From assembly GCF_003201935.1 (NCBI RefSeq), contig NZ_QJJL01000002.1, positions 124,001-188,000 of the forward strand: a stretch of 64,000 bases of DNA, given 5' to 3'. Position numbers and translations under genes: made by a program. This document shows positions 1-8,544 of the stretch, in pieces (position 1 is the first letter of the stretch; every line of letters begins with the position of its first letter). The stretch comes from Loktanella sp. PT4BL. GTDB lineage: Bacteria; Pseudomonadota; Alphaproteobacteria; Rhodobacterales; Rhodobacteraceae. The notes under the pieces were generated by a model. It searched no databases, was not told where the DNA came from, and worked only from the letters and a program-made list of their open reading frames with translations.

Positions 1-372
1 CCGTCGTCGCAACTGGGGCCGATTGATGAACCGACCCGCAAGGCGATCATGAGCATCTCGGATATGGCGGGTAAATATGACAAGACAATGGACCGCGAGA
101 GCGCGTTTGAAATCCTGAGCAAGCGGGCCGACGCAGCCGCGAAAGCCGCCGAAGAGGCCGAAGCCGAAGAGGCGCGCCTTGAAGAGAAAGAGCGCGAGTT
201 CAAGGCGGCGCGGCGCTATGACGGGGGCAGCACCCGCAAATCGTCATCCCGCAAGTCGTCCGATGAGGGTTTCGGCGACGCCTTGGCGTCTGTGGTGGTC
301 AAGGAATTGAAAGGTACAACAGGCCGTCGTTTGGTGCGCGGCATTCTGGGTAGTCTGTTTAAAGGGCGGTAG
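1..372 (+). CDS. HerA-like ATPase (DUF853 type), C-terminal fragment
   Basis: The reading frame is open from the first base (PSSQLGPIDEPTRKAIM...) and ends at 372, so the gene begins outside the window. The visible tail has a short conserved-looking segment, then a long charged stretch rich in Ala, Glu, Lys and Arg (likely coiled coil), a Ser/Arg/Lys-rich linker, and a Gly/Arg-rich end (GRRLVRGILGSLFKGR). This layout is typical of the C-terminus of HerA-like helicases of the DUF853/YjgR family, which carry a RecA-type ATPase core upstream. The core is not visible, so the family call rests only on the tail. Confidence 0.6.
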   Translation, partial: PSSQLGPIDEPTRKAIMSISDMAGKYDKTMDRESAFEILSKRADAAAKAAEEAEAEEARLEEKEREFKAARRYDGGSTRKSSSRKSSDEGFGDALASVVVKELKGTTGRRLVRGILGSLFKGR

Positions 373-520
373 GCGTAGAGCGCTAGGGTGGACTTTGCGT
401 AAGGAGCGAATGTCTGCTCTGAGCCCAAGCTTACCGATGCTGCGCACTTCATAAATGGCTATTTTTTGGAAGGTAAGCAGCCTAATATATGTATATCTGT
501 CGCGCTTATTGGGGGCTGCA

Positions 521-1012
521 ATGAACAAGGAAATCCATGCTACACGCATCGGGCACGTGAACCTGAAGGTGTCAAATCTGGAGAGTGCAATAGCGTTTTA
601 CACAGACGTGATGGGCCTGACGCTTATGCAGCGGTTCGGAACTGGCGGTGCGTTTTTGGGGTATGGCGGATATCATCATCATATCGGGCTAAACACTTTG
701 TCGAGTGAAGGTGGCGCTCCGCCGCCCGAAAGCTGCACTGGCTTACACCACGTGGCATTTCTGTATCCTGATCGAGACGCACTGATCGCGGCAGTCCAGC
801 GCGTAATCACGCATTTAAAGGACGTTGGAAGCGACGAAGTTCCGCAAGTAAGAGACCATGGTGTAAGCGAAGCCATCTATTTTCACGATCCGGACAATAT
901 TCTAATAGAGATGTATTGTGACAGGCCAACAGAAGCCTGGCCTTACGATAGTGCTGGCAACCTAGCGATGTTCAATAAGCAGGTTGAATTGGAAGCTTTT
1001 CTTAATTCGTAG
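521..1012 (+). CDS. VOC / glyoxalase-family protein
   Basis: A 163-residue protein with vicinal-oxygen-chelate fold features: opening IGHVNLKVSNLESAIAFYTDVMGL, a central GLHHVAF strand and a closing HDPDNILIEMY strand. These supply candidate metal ligands (His near the start, His in the middle, Glu in IEMY), as in glyoxalase/catechol 2,3-dioxygenase-like enzymes. The substrate cannot be deduced. ATG 521 is preferred over the longer frame starting at 455, because the domain begins right after it and a G-rich ribosome site lies just upstream. By eye the gene is near 50% G+C, lower than its neighbours, and it is followed by a repeat-like intergenic element, so recent transfer is possible. Confidence 0.75.
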   Translation: MNKEIHATRIGHVNLKVSNLESAIAFYTDVMGLTLMQRFGTGGAFLGYGGYHHHIGLNTLSSEGGAPPPESCTGLHHVAFLYPDRDALIAAVQRVITHLKDVGSDEVPQVRDHGVSEAIYFHDPDNILIEMYCDRPTEAWPYDSAGNLAMFNKQVELEAFLNS

Positions 1013-1052
1013 CTTACAAAGGCACATCTCGGAGCAATTGCTCACTTTTGAG

Positions 1053-1088
1053 AAAGCGGACCTGCGGAATGCGGCAACCAAGGTCCGC
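1053..1088. repeat. Intergenic inverted-repeat element
   Basis: Contains the perfect 8-bp inverted repeat GCGGACCT (1056-1063) / AGGTCCGC (1081-1088). The stretch 1053-1086 aligns without gaps to 51505-51538, about 25 of 34 bases identical by hand count. It lies between the convergent VOC and CNNM/CorC genes and could act as a terminator hairpin or be a dispersed repeat remnant. Confidence 0.4.
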
Positions 1089-1125
1089 TCTGTCCCGCGA
1101 AGCAGACATCCACCATTGACCGTAT

Positions 1126-2424
1126 TCACAGCTTTCTGATCTTCAGCGTCGCCAGCCTGTTCTCATCCTTGGCCAGTACCTCAAAGCGGAAGCCGTGGAA
1201 CGAGAACACCTGACCCTCGACAGGGATCATCTGGGCCTCGTGGATGACCAGACCGGCGACGGTGTTCGCTTCGTCATCGGGCAGGTTCCAGTCGTGCGCG
1301 CGGTTCAGGTCGCGGATCGTCATGCCGCCATCCACGATATAGGCACCATCCGAGGTGGCCTCGATCTGGTCTTCCTCGTGGTCGTCGAATTCGTCGGCGA
1401 TCTCGCCCACGATTTCCTCAAGGATATCTTCCAGCGTGATGAGGCCCTGCAGCGCGCCGTATTCATCCACCACCAGCGCAAAATGCGTCTTGCGCTTGAG
1501 GAAGTTGCGCATCTGGTCATCAAGCGTTGTGGTGTCAGGCACAAAATAGGGCGGCATCGCCACCTTCATCACATCAAACGCGGCTAGCCCCGCCGCGTCA
1601 TTCCCGCCACGCAGCAGTTTGTGCATCGCGCGCAGCAGGTCCTTGGCGTGGATCACGCCGACGATGTTTTCCTGATCATTGCGATAAAGCGGCAGCCGCG
1701 TGTGGGGGCTTTGCAGAATCTGCTCGAGAATTTCCTCTGGCGGCAGGTCTGCGTCCACCATCTCGATCTGCGAGCGGTGGAGCATGATTTCCTCGACCGC
1801 ACGCTCGTTAAGGTCCAGCGCGCCCAGAATACGGTCGCGGTCCTCTTTCTGCACGATCCCTTCGGAATGGCCCAGCGAGAGCGCACCTGCGATCTCTTCG
1901 CGCACGGCAAGAATGTTGCTGTCAGGGTCCGTGCGGACACCGAACATGAACAACACACCGCGCACCAGATAACGCACGGCGGCCACGATGGGCGAAAAGA
2001 CAAAGACGATCACTGAAATCGGGCGCGCCACGCCGGAGGCCACGGTTTCGGGGTTGGTGATGGCAAAGGTTTTCGGCAGCACCTCGGCAAAGATCAGCAC
2101 CAGAAGCGTCATGATCAAGGTCGCGGCTGCCACGCCGTTCTGGCCGAAAAGTTTGGTCAGGACGGCTGTCGCCAGCGATGTCGCCAGAATATTCACAACG
2201 TTGTTGCCCAACAGGACCGACCCGATCAGGCGTTCGTTGTCTTCGGTAATCTTGAGCGCCCGTTCGGCCCCCTTTGAGCCTTTGTCAGCGGCGGAACGCA
2301 GTTTGCCCCGTGAGGCCGCGGTCAGCGCCGTTTCCGAGCCGGAAAAGAAGGCGGACATCACCAGAAGTACAAGAATAGCGCCAGCGGTTAACCAAAAGGC
2401 GGCGTCGTAAGAAGCGGTTTCCAT
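1126..2424 (-). CDS. CNNM/CorC-type membrane protein (DUF21-CBS-CorC_HlyC)
   Basis: A 432-residue inner-membrane protein. The N-terminal DUF21 domain (about 10-190) has four hydrophobic segments and the signature FFSGSETALTAA. A CBS pair follows (about 205-330, with TRLPLYRNDQENIVGVIHAKDLL), then LEDILEEIVGEIADEFDDHEED and a C-terminal CorC_HlyC transporter-associated domain. Relatives (YfjD, CorB, CNNM) take part in Mg2+/Co2+ homeostasis; the older name is TlyC-like hemolysin. It lies 52 nt downstream of xerD on the same strand, a common pairing in Rhodobacteraceae. Confidence 0.88.
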   Translation of the reverse strand: METASYDAAFWLTAGAILVLLVMSAFFSGSETALTAASRGKLRSAADKGSKGAERALKITEDNERLIGSVLLGNNVVNILATSLATAVLTKLFGQNGVAAATLIMTLLVLIFAEVLPKTFAITNPETVASGVARPISVIVFVFSPIVAAVRYLVRGVLFMFGVRTDPDSNILAVREEIAGALSLGHSEGIVQKEDRDRILGALDLNERAVEEIMLHRSQIEMVDADLPPEEILEQILQSPHTRLPLYRNDQENIVGVIHAKDLLRAMHKLLRGGNDAAGLAAFDVMKVAMPPYFVPDTTTLDDQMRNFLKRKTHFALVVDEYGALQGLITLEDILEEIVGEIADEFDDHEEDQIEATSDGAYIVDGGMTIRDLNRAHDWNLPDDEANTVAGLVIHEAQMIPVEGQVFSFHGFRFEVLAKDENRLATLKIRKL

Positions 2425-2476
2425 CAGAGGCTTTCAAGCAAGTACATCGTTGTTATGGGGGGTCCGGGCGTCAGCT

Positions 2477-3418
2477 TCAAGACTTTGACGCTTTTGCAAG
2501 AGGATGATGGTCCAATACAAGTGATTTCAGGCGTTCATCCAGCACATGTGTGTAAATCTCGGTCGTTGCGACATCGGCATGGCCAAGCATCGTCTGGATG
2601 GACCGCAGATCGGCCCCGCCCGCCAGCAGATGTGTCGCAAAGGCGTGGCGCAGCGTATGCGGTGTCACCTTTGCAGGCGAGACACCACCGGCAACCGCGA
2701 ATTCCTTGATCAGCCCGAAAAACCGGTGCCGTGTCAAATGCCCGGCCTTTCCACGTGAGGGAAAGAGGAATTTCGAGGGCGGTATCCCTTTCTTGCGCGC
2801 GTCCTCTTCGGCCACATCGCGTTCTTTGAGATAGAGCGCCAAAGCATCGCGCGCCGAAGGCGACAGTGGCACAAGACGTTCCTTGTCGCCTTTGCCGCGG
2901 ACCAGAAGCATGCGCGGATCACCCCGTGCAGCCGAAACCGGAAGGCTGACCAATTCGGTCACCCGCATGCCCGTGGCATAGAGCAGCTCCATCAGACAGG
3001 TGTTGCGCAAGGCTTCGCGCGGCGTATTGCGCGCCGCGTCCAGCAGCCTGTCCACCTCGGCAATCGAGAGCGTTTTTGGCAGACGCTGTGTGCGGCCAGG
3101 GCCTTTGATCTGGATGGCGGGATTGTCATCGCGCCACCCTTCCTCGAACGCAAAGCGGTAGAGTTGCTTGATCGCCGAAAGCCTGCGTGCCCGCGTGCTG
3201 TTTGCCAGTCCCTCATGTTCGCAATCAATCAGGTAGCTTTCCACGTGATCACGGGTCGCATCCGCGAAATGCAGCTTTTTGTGCGCAAGCCATCCAGCGA
3301 AATCCTGAAGATCGCGGGCATAAGCCAATTGCGTGTTTGTGGCCGCATCCAGTTCTGCCGCCTGCGCCTCCAGAAAGACCTGCACCCAACGGGCCATCGG
3401 TTGATCGGTCGCGGTCAT
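2477..3418 (-). CDS. xerD: Tyrosine recombinase XerD
   Basis: A 313-residue site-specific recombinase that resolves chromosome dimers at dif together with XerC and FtsK. The SAM-like core-binding domain spans about 8-95 and the catalytic domain about 115-305. The catalytic set is visible: Arg152 (ATGMRVTE), Lys176 (RGKGDK), His254 and Arg257 (HTLRH), His280 (LGHAD) and the nucleophile Tyr289 (TEIYTH). Length fits the family. The ATG overlaps the stop of the upstream secreted-protein gene by 4 nt, so the two are translationally coupled. It is a chromosomal Xer type rather than an element integrase, since no mobile element surrounds it. Confidence 0.93.
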   Translation of the reverse strand: MTATDQPMARWVQVFLEAQAAELDAATNTQLAYARDLQDFAGWLAHKKLHFADATRDHVESYLIDCEHEGLANSTRARRLSAIKQLYRFAFEEGWRDDNPAIQIKGPGRTQRLPKTLSIAEVDRLLDAARNTPREALRNTCLMELLYATGMRVTELVSLPVSAARGDPRMLLVRGKGDKERLVPLSPSARDALALYLKERDVAEEDARKKGIPPSKFLFPSRGKAGHLTRHRFFGLIKEFAVAGGVSPAKVTPHTLRHAFATHLLAGGADLRSIQTMLGHADVATTEIYTHVLDERLKSLVLDHHPLAKASKS

Positions 3419-4950
3419 GCCCTGCGGTCCAACAACATCAATTGCAACGCAGAACGGCGCGCGACATCTTCCAGACCCACTGCACGGAACAGCAAGAGCG
3501 CGTCTGTCACAGAGCGCAAATCACCCTCTGCGCCCTCAGCAAAAAGGGCAACGGCGCGCAACAGGGCCTCGCCCAGTTGCCCTTGGTCCACCTTGCTTAC
3601 CAATGCGGCAGGGGGCGGCACGTTCTCAAAACCCTCCTGAATGGCGCGCGCTTGTGGTGAAGTGGCGCGCACCTCTTGCGGAAGGCCCTGTGCGATCCCG
3701 ATCAGGAACGGATCGAAACCGGTGCCCGCGGCGGCATTGGCCACGGCCTCATAGCTGGGTGATAACAATCCCACCTCGAATGCGATCACGGCTGCTTCGC
3801 CGGACAAAGGTACATCCTGCAGCGCCGCGCCGTAGAGTTTGGCGAACTGGACTTCGACACGCGCCTGCTGCATCGCGGCCCATGCATCGGGCAGGGTGCG
3901 TGCCACGCGGGCGGGGTCATTCGCGGCCATCGCCGCATCAAAGCGCTGGATTGCGGCGGCGCGATCCCAGATCCCGCCAGAGGCCGCGGGGGTGCGAGCG
4001 GTGTATTGCTTAAGCAGCACGTTTTCGGAAATGGCCCCCAAGCGGGCAAGGCGCTCGGCCGCCTCAAGCTGGGCTTTCCAGGCGGTCGTCGGTTGCAGAT
4101 CCGCATGGGAGAAGGCCAAGGGCAGGGTGGCAGTGATCAACGGCTCGCCAATGGCGGCGTGCATGCGGAATGTCAGCGGACTGATGCGGGCAGGGGGCGT
4201 CAGCGGCGGTTCGCCCTCGTAAAGCTCGGGGTCCAGAAAACGCGACAAAAGCGCCTCTTCCTGCGGATTGATATCGCCCAGCACGCGGTGTGTGTTCAGT
4301 GACAGGGCCGCAGCGGGCCAGTCACCTGTGCGGGCAAGACAGAAGATACGGGCCGAAAAAGTGGGTGCGATCGCGGGCGTGCTGCGCATGGCATCGCAGG
4401 CGTAATCCTCGGTCCCCGTCAGCAACGCCACATCGAACCAGCGCCGGAATAGCGGTGCCGTATCGGGATCGGCCTGTTCAATCAGCGCCTGCGCAGGTTC
4501 CAGTGCGCCCATGTCGAGAAGTTTGTCGACACGCGCGAGAAACAGTGCCCCTTCGCCATCGGCGCCAAGCGGCGGATCAGCCTCGGCCAGCATCAGCACT
4601 TTGAGAAAATCCTGCAAGGCGGGCACCGTATCAACACGCTCGGCGCGGACAAGATCAACCAGCACAGCCTCATCGCTGGCGGCCCAAAGCGTCGGGGGCA
4701 GGCCCGTTACATCGGAAGACAGCAGACCGATGGGGTCTTTCGAGGGGCGGTCCAACGGTGTGACCTGCACATCAGGCGAGGTGGCATCATCAACAGCAGG
4801 GGGTTCGTAAAGCGGGGTCGGCTCGACGCTGCGTGACAGCCATTCAATGGCGGACAGCGGTTCGTTTTGGCCGTCGCCTTGCGCGGACACAGCGGTTGCC
4901 GTAAGGCAAAATGCCAAACCAAATGCCTTAGTTTGTTTCCAGCGTAACAG
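3415..4950 (-). CDS. Secreted protein of unknown function, non-ATG start
   Basis: About 500-511 residues, Ala/Leu-rich, with a signal peptide ending near TATAVSAQG and a body that looks helical, perhaps repeat-like; no catalytic motif was recognised. There is no ATG near the start. TTG at 4917 gives only 11 residues before the cleavage site. CTG at 4950 adds LRWKQTKAFG, supplying the basic n-region a signal peptide needs, and is preceded by AGAAGAGG about 9 nt upstream, so I prefer it (ATC 4953 and ATT 4956 are also possible). An in-frame stop lies at 4957-4959. The start overlaps the end of the 50-residue membrane-protein gene and the stop overlaps xerD, making a coupled trio. Confidence 0.75.
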   Translation of the reverse strand: MLRWKQTKAFGLAFCLTATAVSAQGDGQNEPLSAIEWLSRSVEPTPLYEPPAVDDATSPDVQVTPLDRPSKDPIGLLSSDVTGLPPTLWAASDEAVLVDLVRAERVDTVPALQDFLKVLMLAEADPPLGADGEGALFLARVDKLLDMGALEPAQALIEQADPDTAPLFRRWFDVALLTGTEDYACDAMRSTPAIAPTFSARIFCLARTGDWPAAALSLNTHRVLGDINPQEEALLSRFLDPELYEGEPPLTPPARISPLTFRMHAAIGEPLITATLPLAFSHADLQPTTAWKAQLEAAERLARLGAISENVLLKQYTARTPAASGGIWDRAAAIQRFDAAMAANDPARVARTLPDAWAAMQQARVEVQFAKLYGAALQDVPLSGEAAVIAFEVGLLSPSYEAVANAAAGTGFDPFLIGIAQGLPQEVRATSPQARAIQEGFENVPPPAALVSKVDQGQLGEALLRAVALFAEGAEGDLRSVTDALLLFRAVGLEDVARRSALQLMLLDRRA

Positions 4951-5080
4951 GATAATTTACCTCTTCTGAGGGGGCTGCGAAATCGGTCGGAAAAAAGAGA
5001 GGACCGATATAGGCATAGGCAACAAGGCCCAGACCCGCGATAATAATCAAAAATAAAACTGCCTTGATGAGCCGCCACAT
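4928..5080 (-). CDS. Small single-pass membrane protein (50 aa)
   Basis: ATG at 5080 gives 50 residues: MWRLIKAVLFLIIIAGLG, then a hydrophobic stretch to about residue 28, then PTDFAAPSEEVNYPVTLETN. The pattern is a basic N-terminus, one membrane helix and an acidic periplasmic or exported tail. Its 3' end overlaps the start region of the downstream secreted-protein gene in another frame, suggesting coupled translation. The spacing to the divergent aroK (150 nt) leaves room for both promoters. Function unknown. Confidence 0.6.
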   Translation of the reverse strand: MWRLIKAVLFLIIIAGLGLVAYAYIGPLFFPTDFAAPSEEVNYPVTLETN

Positions 5081-5120
5081 TGTCTGCCCCAATTCTTATG
5101 TTGCCTCAATATGCGGGTTC

Positions 5121-5149
5121 TTGCCCGCTTGTTGAAGGGATTATATATG
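5121..5149 (+). promoter_or_regulatory. Candidate aroK promoter
   Basis: TTGCCC (5121-5126), a 17-nt spacer and TATATG (5144-5149) resemble a housekeeping sigma-70 promoter, 82 nt ahead of the chosen aroK start. The match is partial and judged by eye only. Confidence 0.3.
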
Positions 5150-5230
5150 GCCTTTCGCGCAAGATCACGGCATTCATGCATTAAATTTTGCGTTCGGCAG
5201 AGGTTGGCCGACAAGAAAGGCAGTATCGCG

Positions 5231-5788
5231 ATGGCCGAAGGGCAGTCCTATCACCTCAAACGGACCGTTGTTCTGGTCGGTATGATGGGGTCTGGCAAGA
5301 CCGCGATCGGGCGTGCCCTCGCGGCCGCACTTGATGTGCCGTTTGTGGATAGTGATGCGGCCATCGAAGAGGCGGCGGCGTCAACCATTGCCGAAATATT
5401 CGCCCGTGATGGCGAGGCCTTTTTCCGCAAGCGCGAGGCAGAGGTGCTCAAGAGGCTTTTGTCGGGTCCACCGGGGATTGTTTCAACCGGTGGCGGGGCC
5501 TTTCTGGCCGAAGAGAACCGCAAGGCTATCGCACAGATGGGTGTGGCGGTCTGGCTGGATGCGGACCTCAAGATTCTATGGGAACGTGTGCGCCATAAAG
5601 ACACGCGGCCTTTGCTGCGCACAGCCGACCCCCAAGCCACCTTGGCGGCGATCCATGCTGAACGGACGCCGGTTTATGCGCTTGCAGGGTTGAAGATCGA
5701 CGTCAAGGAAAACGCCAGTATCGACGAGACGATGCGTTCCGTGCGCGATGTATTGGCCAGCCGCCCCGATATTCTGGAGATCACCTAA
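5231..5788 (+). CDS. aroK: Shikimate kinase
   Basis: A 185-residue kinase that phosphorylates shikimate with ATP, the fifth step of chorismate synthesis. The Walker A loop is GMMGSGKT (residues 17-24). The shikimate-binding region shows DSDAAIEE, the FFRKREAEVL arginine motif and the STGGGAF loop, and the lid region carries KDTRPLL. ATG 5231, preceded by AAAGG, is chosen over the upstream ATG at 5111, which would add 40 non-conserved residues. The stop TAA is directly followed by the aroB ATG, so the pair is an operon. Confidence 0.93.
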   Translation: MAEGQSYHLKRTVVLVGMMGSGKTAIGRALAAALDVPFVDSDAAIEEAAASTIAEIFARDGEAFFRKREAEVLKRLLSGPPGIVSTGGGAFLAEENRKAIAQMGVAVWLDADLKILWERVRHKDTRPLLRTADPQATLAAIHAERTPVYALAGLKIDVKENASIDETMRSVRDVLASRPDILEIT

Positions 5789-6910
5789 ATGACCGCTACC
5801 GTCCACGTCGATTTGCCCGGCCGCGCCTATGACATTCTGATTGGCCCCGGTGTGCTGTCGCAGGCAGGCACGCGTATCGCCGCAATGGGTGGGCGGCGGC
5901 ATGTCTGTATTCTGACGGATGAGAATGTCGCAGGGTTGCATCTGGCGCAGTTGCAAACGTCGTTGGCGGACGCTGGGCTGACGAGCGAGGCGCTTGCCTT
6001 GCCGCCGGGCGAGGCGACAAAATGCTGGGCGCAACTGGAACGATCTGTCGAGTGGTTGCTGGCCCAGAAGGTCGAGCGCGGCGATATCGTGGTGGCCTTT
6101 GGCGGCGGTGTGATCGGTGATCTGGCGGGCTTTGCCGCGGCAATCCTGCGGCGGGGCGTGCGCTTTGTGCAAATTCCGACCTCGCTCTTGGCGCAGGTGG
6201 ATAGCTCTGTCGGGGGCAAGACCGGCATCAACTCCCCCAGCGGCAAGAACCTGATCGGGGCCTTTCATCAACCCAGCCTCGTGCTGGCCGATACCGCTTT
6301 GCTTGGCACGCTGACATCGCGCGATTTTCTGGCGGGCTATGGTGAGGTCGTCAAATACGGGCTTTTGGGCGATGCGGCCTTTTTTGACTGGCTGGAAGCC
6401 GAAGGGCCGGCACTGGCTGCGGGCGATATGGATGCGCGCGTGCGTGCCGTGACGCGGTCCTGTGAAATGAAGGCCGATATTGTGCAACGTGATGAGACAG
6501 AGCAGGGCGACCGTGCGTTGTTGAACCTTGGCCATACGTTCTGTCATGCTCTGGAGGCGGCGACAGGCTATTCCGACCGCCTGCTCCACGGTGAAGGGGT
6601 GGCGATTGGCTGTGCGTTGGCGTTCGAACTCTCTGCGCGCATGGGGCTGTGCAGTCAGGAAGACCCCAGCCGTGTGCGCGCGCACCTGCGTGACATGGGC
6701 ATGAAGGTGGATATCCGCGACATCCCGGGCGATTTGCCTGATGCGGCGGGCCTGCTGGCGCTGATGGGTCAGGACAAGAAAGTGCTGGATGGCAAGCTGC
6801 GGTTTATTCTGGCGCGCGGGATCGGTGATGCCTTCATAACCTCCGATGTGCCGCGCGAGGCTGTGCTGGGTGTCTTGGAAGACGCGCTTGGCGCAGCGTC
6901 GCGGGGTTGA
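5789..6910 (+). CDS. aroB: 3-dehydroquinate synthase
   Basis: A 373-residue NAD+- and metal-dependent enzyme making 3-dehydroquinate from DAHP, the second step of the shikimate pathway. Visible hallmarks are the nucleotide-binding FGGGVIGDLAGF, the substrate region DSSVGGKTGIN followed by GKNLIGAFHQP, and metal-ligand His residues in LNLGHTFCHALE and LLHGEGVAIG. Length is normal. It follows aroK with no gap and ends at a hairpin shared with the convergent gene. Confidence 0.95.
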   Translation: MTATVHVDLPGRAYDILIGPGVLSQAGTRIAAMGGRRHVCILTDENVAGLHLAQLQTSLADAGLTSEALALPPGEATKCWAQLERSVEWLLAQKVERGDIVVAFGGGVIGDLAGFAAAILRRGVRFVQIPTSLLAQVDSSVGGKTGINSPSGKNLIGAFHQPSLVLADTALLGTLTSRDFLAGYGEVVKYGLLGDAAFFDWLEAEGPALAAGDMDARVRAVTRSCEMKADIVQRDETEQGDRALLNLGHTFCHALEAATGYSDRLLHGEGVAIGCALAFELSARMGLCSQEDPSRVRAHLRDMGMKVDIRDIPGDLPDAAGLLALMGQDKKVLDGKLRFILARGIGDAFITSDVPREAVLGVLEDALGAASRG

Positions 6911-6939
6911 TCGCGGCGCAGGTTTCACTGCAAAACGAG

Positions 6940-6960
6940 GTCCCGGATCACGTCCGGGAC
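6940..6960. terminator. Hairpin between convergent aroB and the 105-aa gene
   Basis: GTCCCGGA (6940-6947), loop TCACG, TCCGGGAC (6953-6960): an 8-bp perfect stem. Ahead of it is CAAAACGAG, which gives a short U-run in the minus-strand direction. Probably a shared, mainly minus-direction terminator. Confidence 0.5.
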
Positions 6961-6970
6961 TGCGTTGTGT

Positions 6971-7288
6971 CTAATCGTCGTCGTCGCGTCCATCCAACCG
7001 GATGCCGTGTTTCTTTGCAAAGTTCAGGAACAGCGGGATTTCCAGAAGCGCAAAGCAGACAATCGTGAAGATCGCCCAGTTTGTCTCGTAGAAAACCAGC
7101 GTAAAGGTCACGCCTGTGCCCCAGAACCATGCACCGGCCACAATCAGGGCCAGTACATTCAGGGCCAGATCAATCCCCATCAGCTTATTGATGGTTTTTT
7201 CTTCTAGCGTCGGGAATATCCCCAGATAGGCAACCGCCAGAATAATGCCGATCAGGATCAGGATCTGTGCTTCGGGTGCAAGAACCAT
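6971..7288 (-). CDS. Small integral membrane protein, unknown function
   Basis: A 105-residue protein with three hydrophobic segments (about 8-28, 39-60 and 67-90), a polar loop TLEEKTINK and an acidic end RLDGRDDDD. No enzymatic motif. It starts 6 nt after the ssb stop on the same strand, so it is probably co-transcribed with ssb. Family not recognised. Confidence 0.6.
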   Translation of the reverse strand: MVLAPEAQILILIGIILAVAYLGIFPTLEEKTINKLMGIDLALNVLALIVAGAWFWGTGVTFTLVFYETNWAIFTIVCFALLEIPLFLNFAKKHGIRLDGRDDDD

Positions 7289-7293
7289 GGGCT

Positions 7294-7803
7294 TTAGAAG
7301 GGGATTTCGTCGTCCATGTCGCTGCCGCCGCCGGATGGTGCGCCACCACCACCGCCGCCATAGCCACCATCGTTGCCGCCGTAGCCGCCGCCGGATGCGC
7401 CACCCCCATAGCCGCCACCGCCGCCATAGTTGCCGCCACCGCCACCTTCGTTGCGGCTGTCGAGCATGGTCAGCGTGCCGTCATAGCCGTTCAGCACGAC
7501 TTCTGTCGAATAGCGGTCCTGACCGGACTGGTCCTGCCATTTGCGGGTCTGCAACTTGCCTTCGATATAAACCTTGGACCCTTTCTTGAGGTACTGTTCC
7601 GCGATGCGCACCAGCCCTTCCTGAAAAATCGCCACAGTATGCCATTCGGTCTTTTCGCGGCGCTCGCCGGTATTTTTGTCTTTCCATGTCTCGGATGTCG
7701 CAATCCGCAGGTTTGCGACCTTGCCACCGTTCTGGAACGTCCGCACTTCAGGGTCAGCACCCAGATTACCGATGAGAATAACTTTGTTGACTGATCCGGC
7801 CAT
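7294..7803 (-). CDS. ssb: Single-stranded DNA-binding protein
   Basis: A 169-residue protein starting [21 protein letters not shown], the classic SSB opening. The OB fold spans about 4-110 ([38 protein letters not shown]). A long glycine-rich linker of GGGGYGGG-like repeats follows, and the acidic tip DMDDEIPF binds partner replication and repair proteins. ATG 7803 is chosen over an upstream in-frame ATG at 7893 because the domain begins exactly there. The glycine linker makes a simple-sequence region at about 7315-7460. Confidence 0.95.
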   Translation of the reverse strand: MAGSVNKVILIGNLGADPEVRTFQNGGKVANLRIATSETWKDKNTGERREKTEWHTVAIFQEGLVRIAEQYLKKGSKVYIEGKLQTRKWQDQSGQDRYSTEVVLNGYDGTLTMLDSRNEGGGGGNYGGGGGYGGGASGGGYGGNDGGYGGGGGGAPSGGGSDMDDEIPF

Positions 7804-7938
7804 GATGGCACCTCCGACGATTCTGCTTTGCGCTTTTGTGACAGACACGGGATGGCGCAACAAGGTTAACGAGTGGTTCACGTGCAAGAGCATTGGCGTG
7901 GGCGGACAAAAGGACTAGGTATCTCTCATGCAAAACCG

Positions 7939-8535
7939 ATGAGAGCGCCCCTGATGTTCCGACTGCCAGTGATTGCCTGCCTGTTTGTCGCTTTGGCCGC
8001 CACACCCGTCGTCGCACAAGAGCAGGTGTCCACCATGTCGCGCTCGGGACTGCTGAAAAGCCAGACATCGGTTTTGGACGGGCGTGCCGCCGAGCAATAC
8101 GAGAATTCGGTCCGCCTTCAGCCGCCCCGCGCGGAAGGGTTCACGATCACCCCCGCCTATACAGGCACCTACAACGGCCCGTATCTGCGCCTCGCGCAGG
8201 CGGCGGCGACGCGCCACGGTATTCCGGTCGGGCTTTTTCTGCGTCTTGTCGCGCAGGAAAGTGGTTGGAATCCGACGGCGCGGTCTGTGAAAGGGGCCTT
8301 GGGGTTGGCGCAGCTGATGCCCGAAACCGCAGGTGCGTTGGGGGTTGATCCGCTGGATCCGGCACAAAACCTTGAGGGTGGCGCACGCTATCTGCGTGCG
8401 CAATATGAGGCCTTCGGATCATGGCCGCTGGCGCTGGCGGCCTATAACGCAGGCCCTGGCGCAGTTGAGCGGTATCGCGGTATTCCGCCTTTTGCGGAAA
8501 CGCAAAACTATGTCCGGGTGATCTGGGGCGACTAG
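7939..8535 (+). CDS. Lytic transglycosylase, SLT domain
   Basis: About 198 residues: a signal peptide (roughly 1-27, ending VVAQE), a linker, then a Slt70-type lysozyme-like domain from about 78. The catalytic Glu is E107 in LVAQESGWNP; GALGLAQLMPETA and AYNAGPGAVERYRGIPPF are family motifs. It cleaves peptidoglycan glycan strands to 1,6-anhydromuropeptides in the periplasm. The start could also be ATG 7954, which has GAGAG upstream; both keep the signal peptide. It is transcribed divergently from ssb. Confidence 0.88.
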   Translation: MRAPLMFRLPVIACLFVALAATPVVAQEQVSTMSRSGLLKSQTSVLDGRAAEQYENSVRLQPPRAEGFTITPAYTGTYNGPYLRLAQAAATRHGIPVGLFLRLVAQESGWNPTARSVKGALGLAQLMPETAGALGVDPLDPAQNLEGGARYLRAQYEAFGSWPLALAAYNAGPGAVERYRGIPPFAETQNYVRVIWGD

Positions 8536-8544
8536 CGCGCCTTT

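Noticed and set aside
2477-3418. Integrase of a mobile element
   Set aside because: Motifs and length fit XerD, it is coupled to a conserved neighbour, and no attachment site or cargo is visible.
5576-6928. 450-codon open frame on the minus strand across aroB
   Set aside because: Antisense shadow of aroB, with no signal, motif or ribosome site.
7315-7460. Short repeated GC-rich units that look like a tandem repeat or array
   Set aside because: They encode the glycine-rich SSB linker; not a CRISPR array or mobile repeat.
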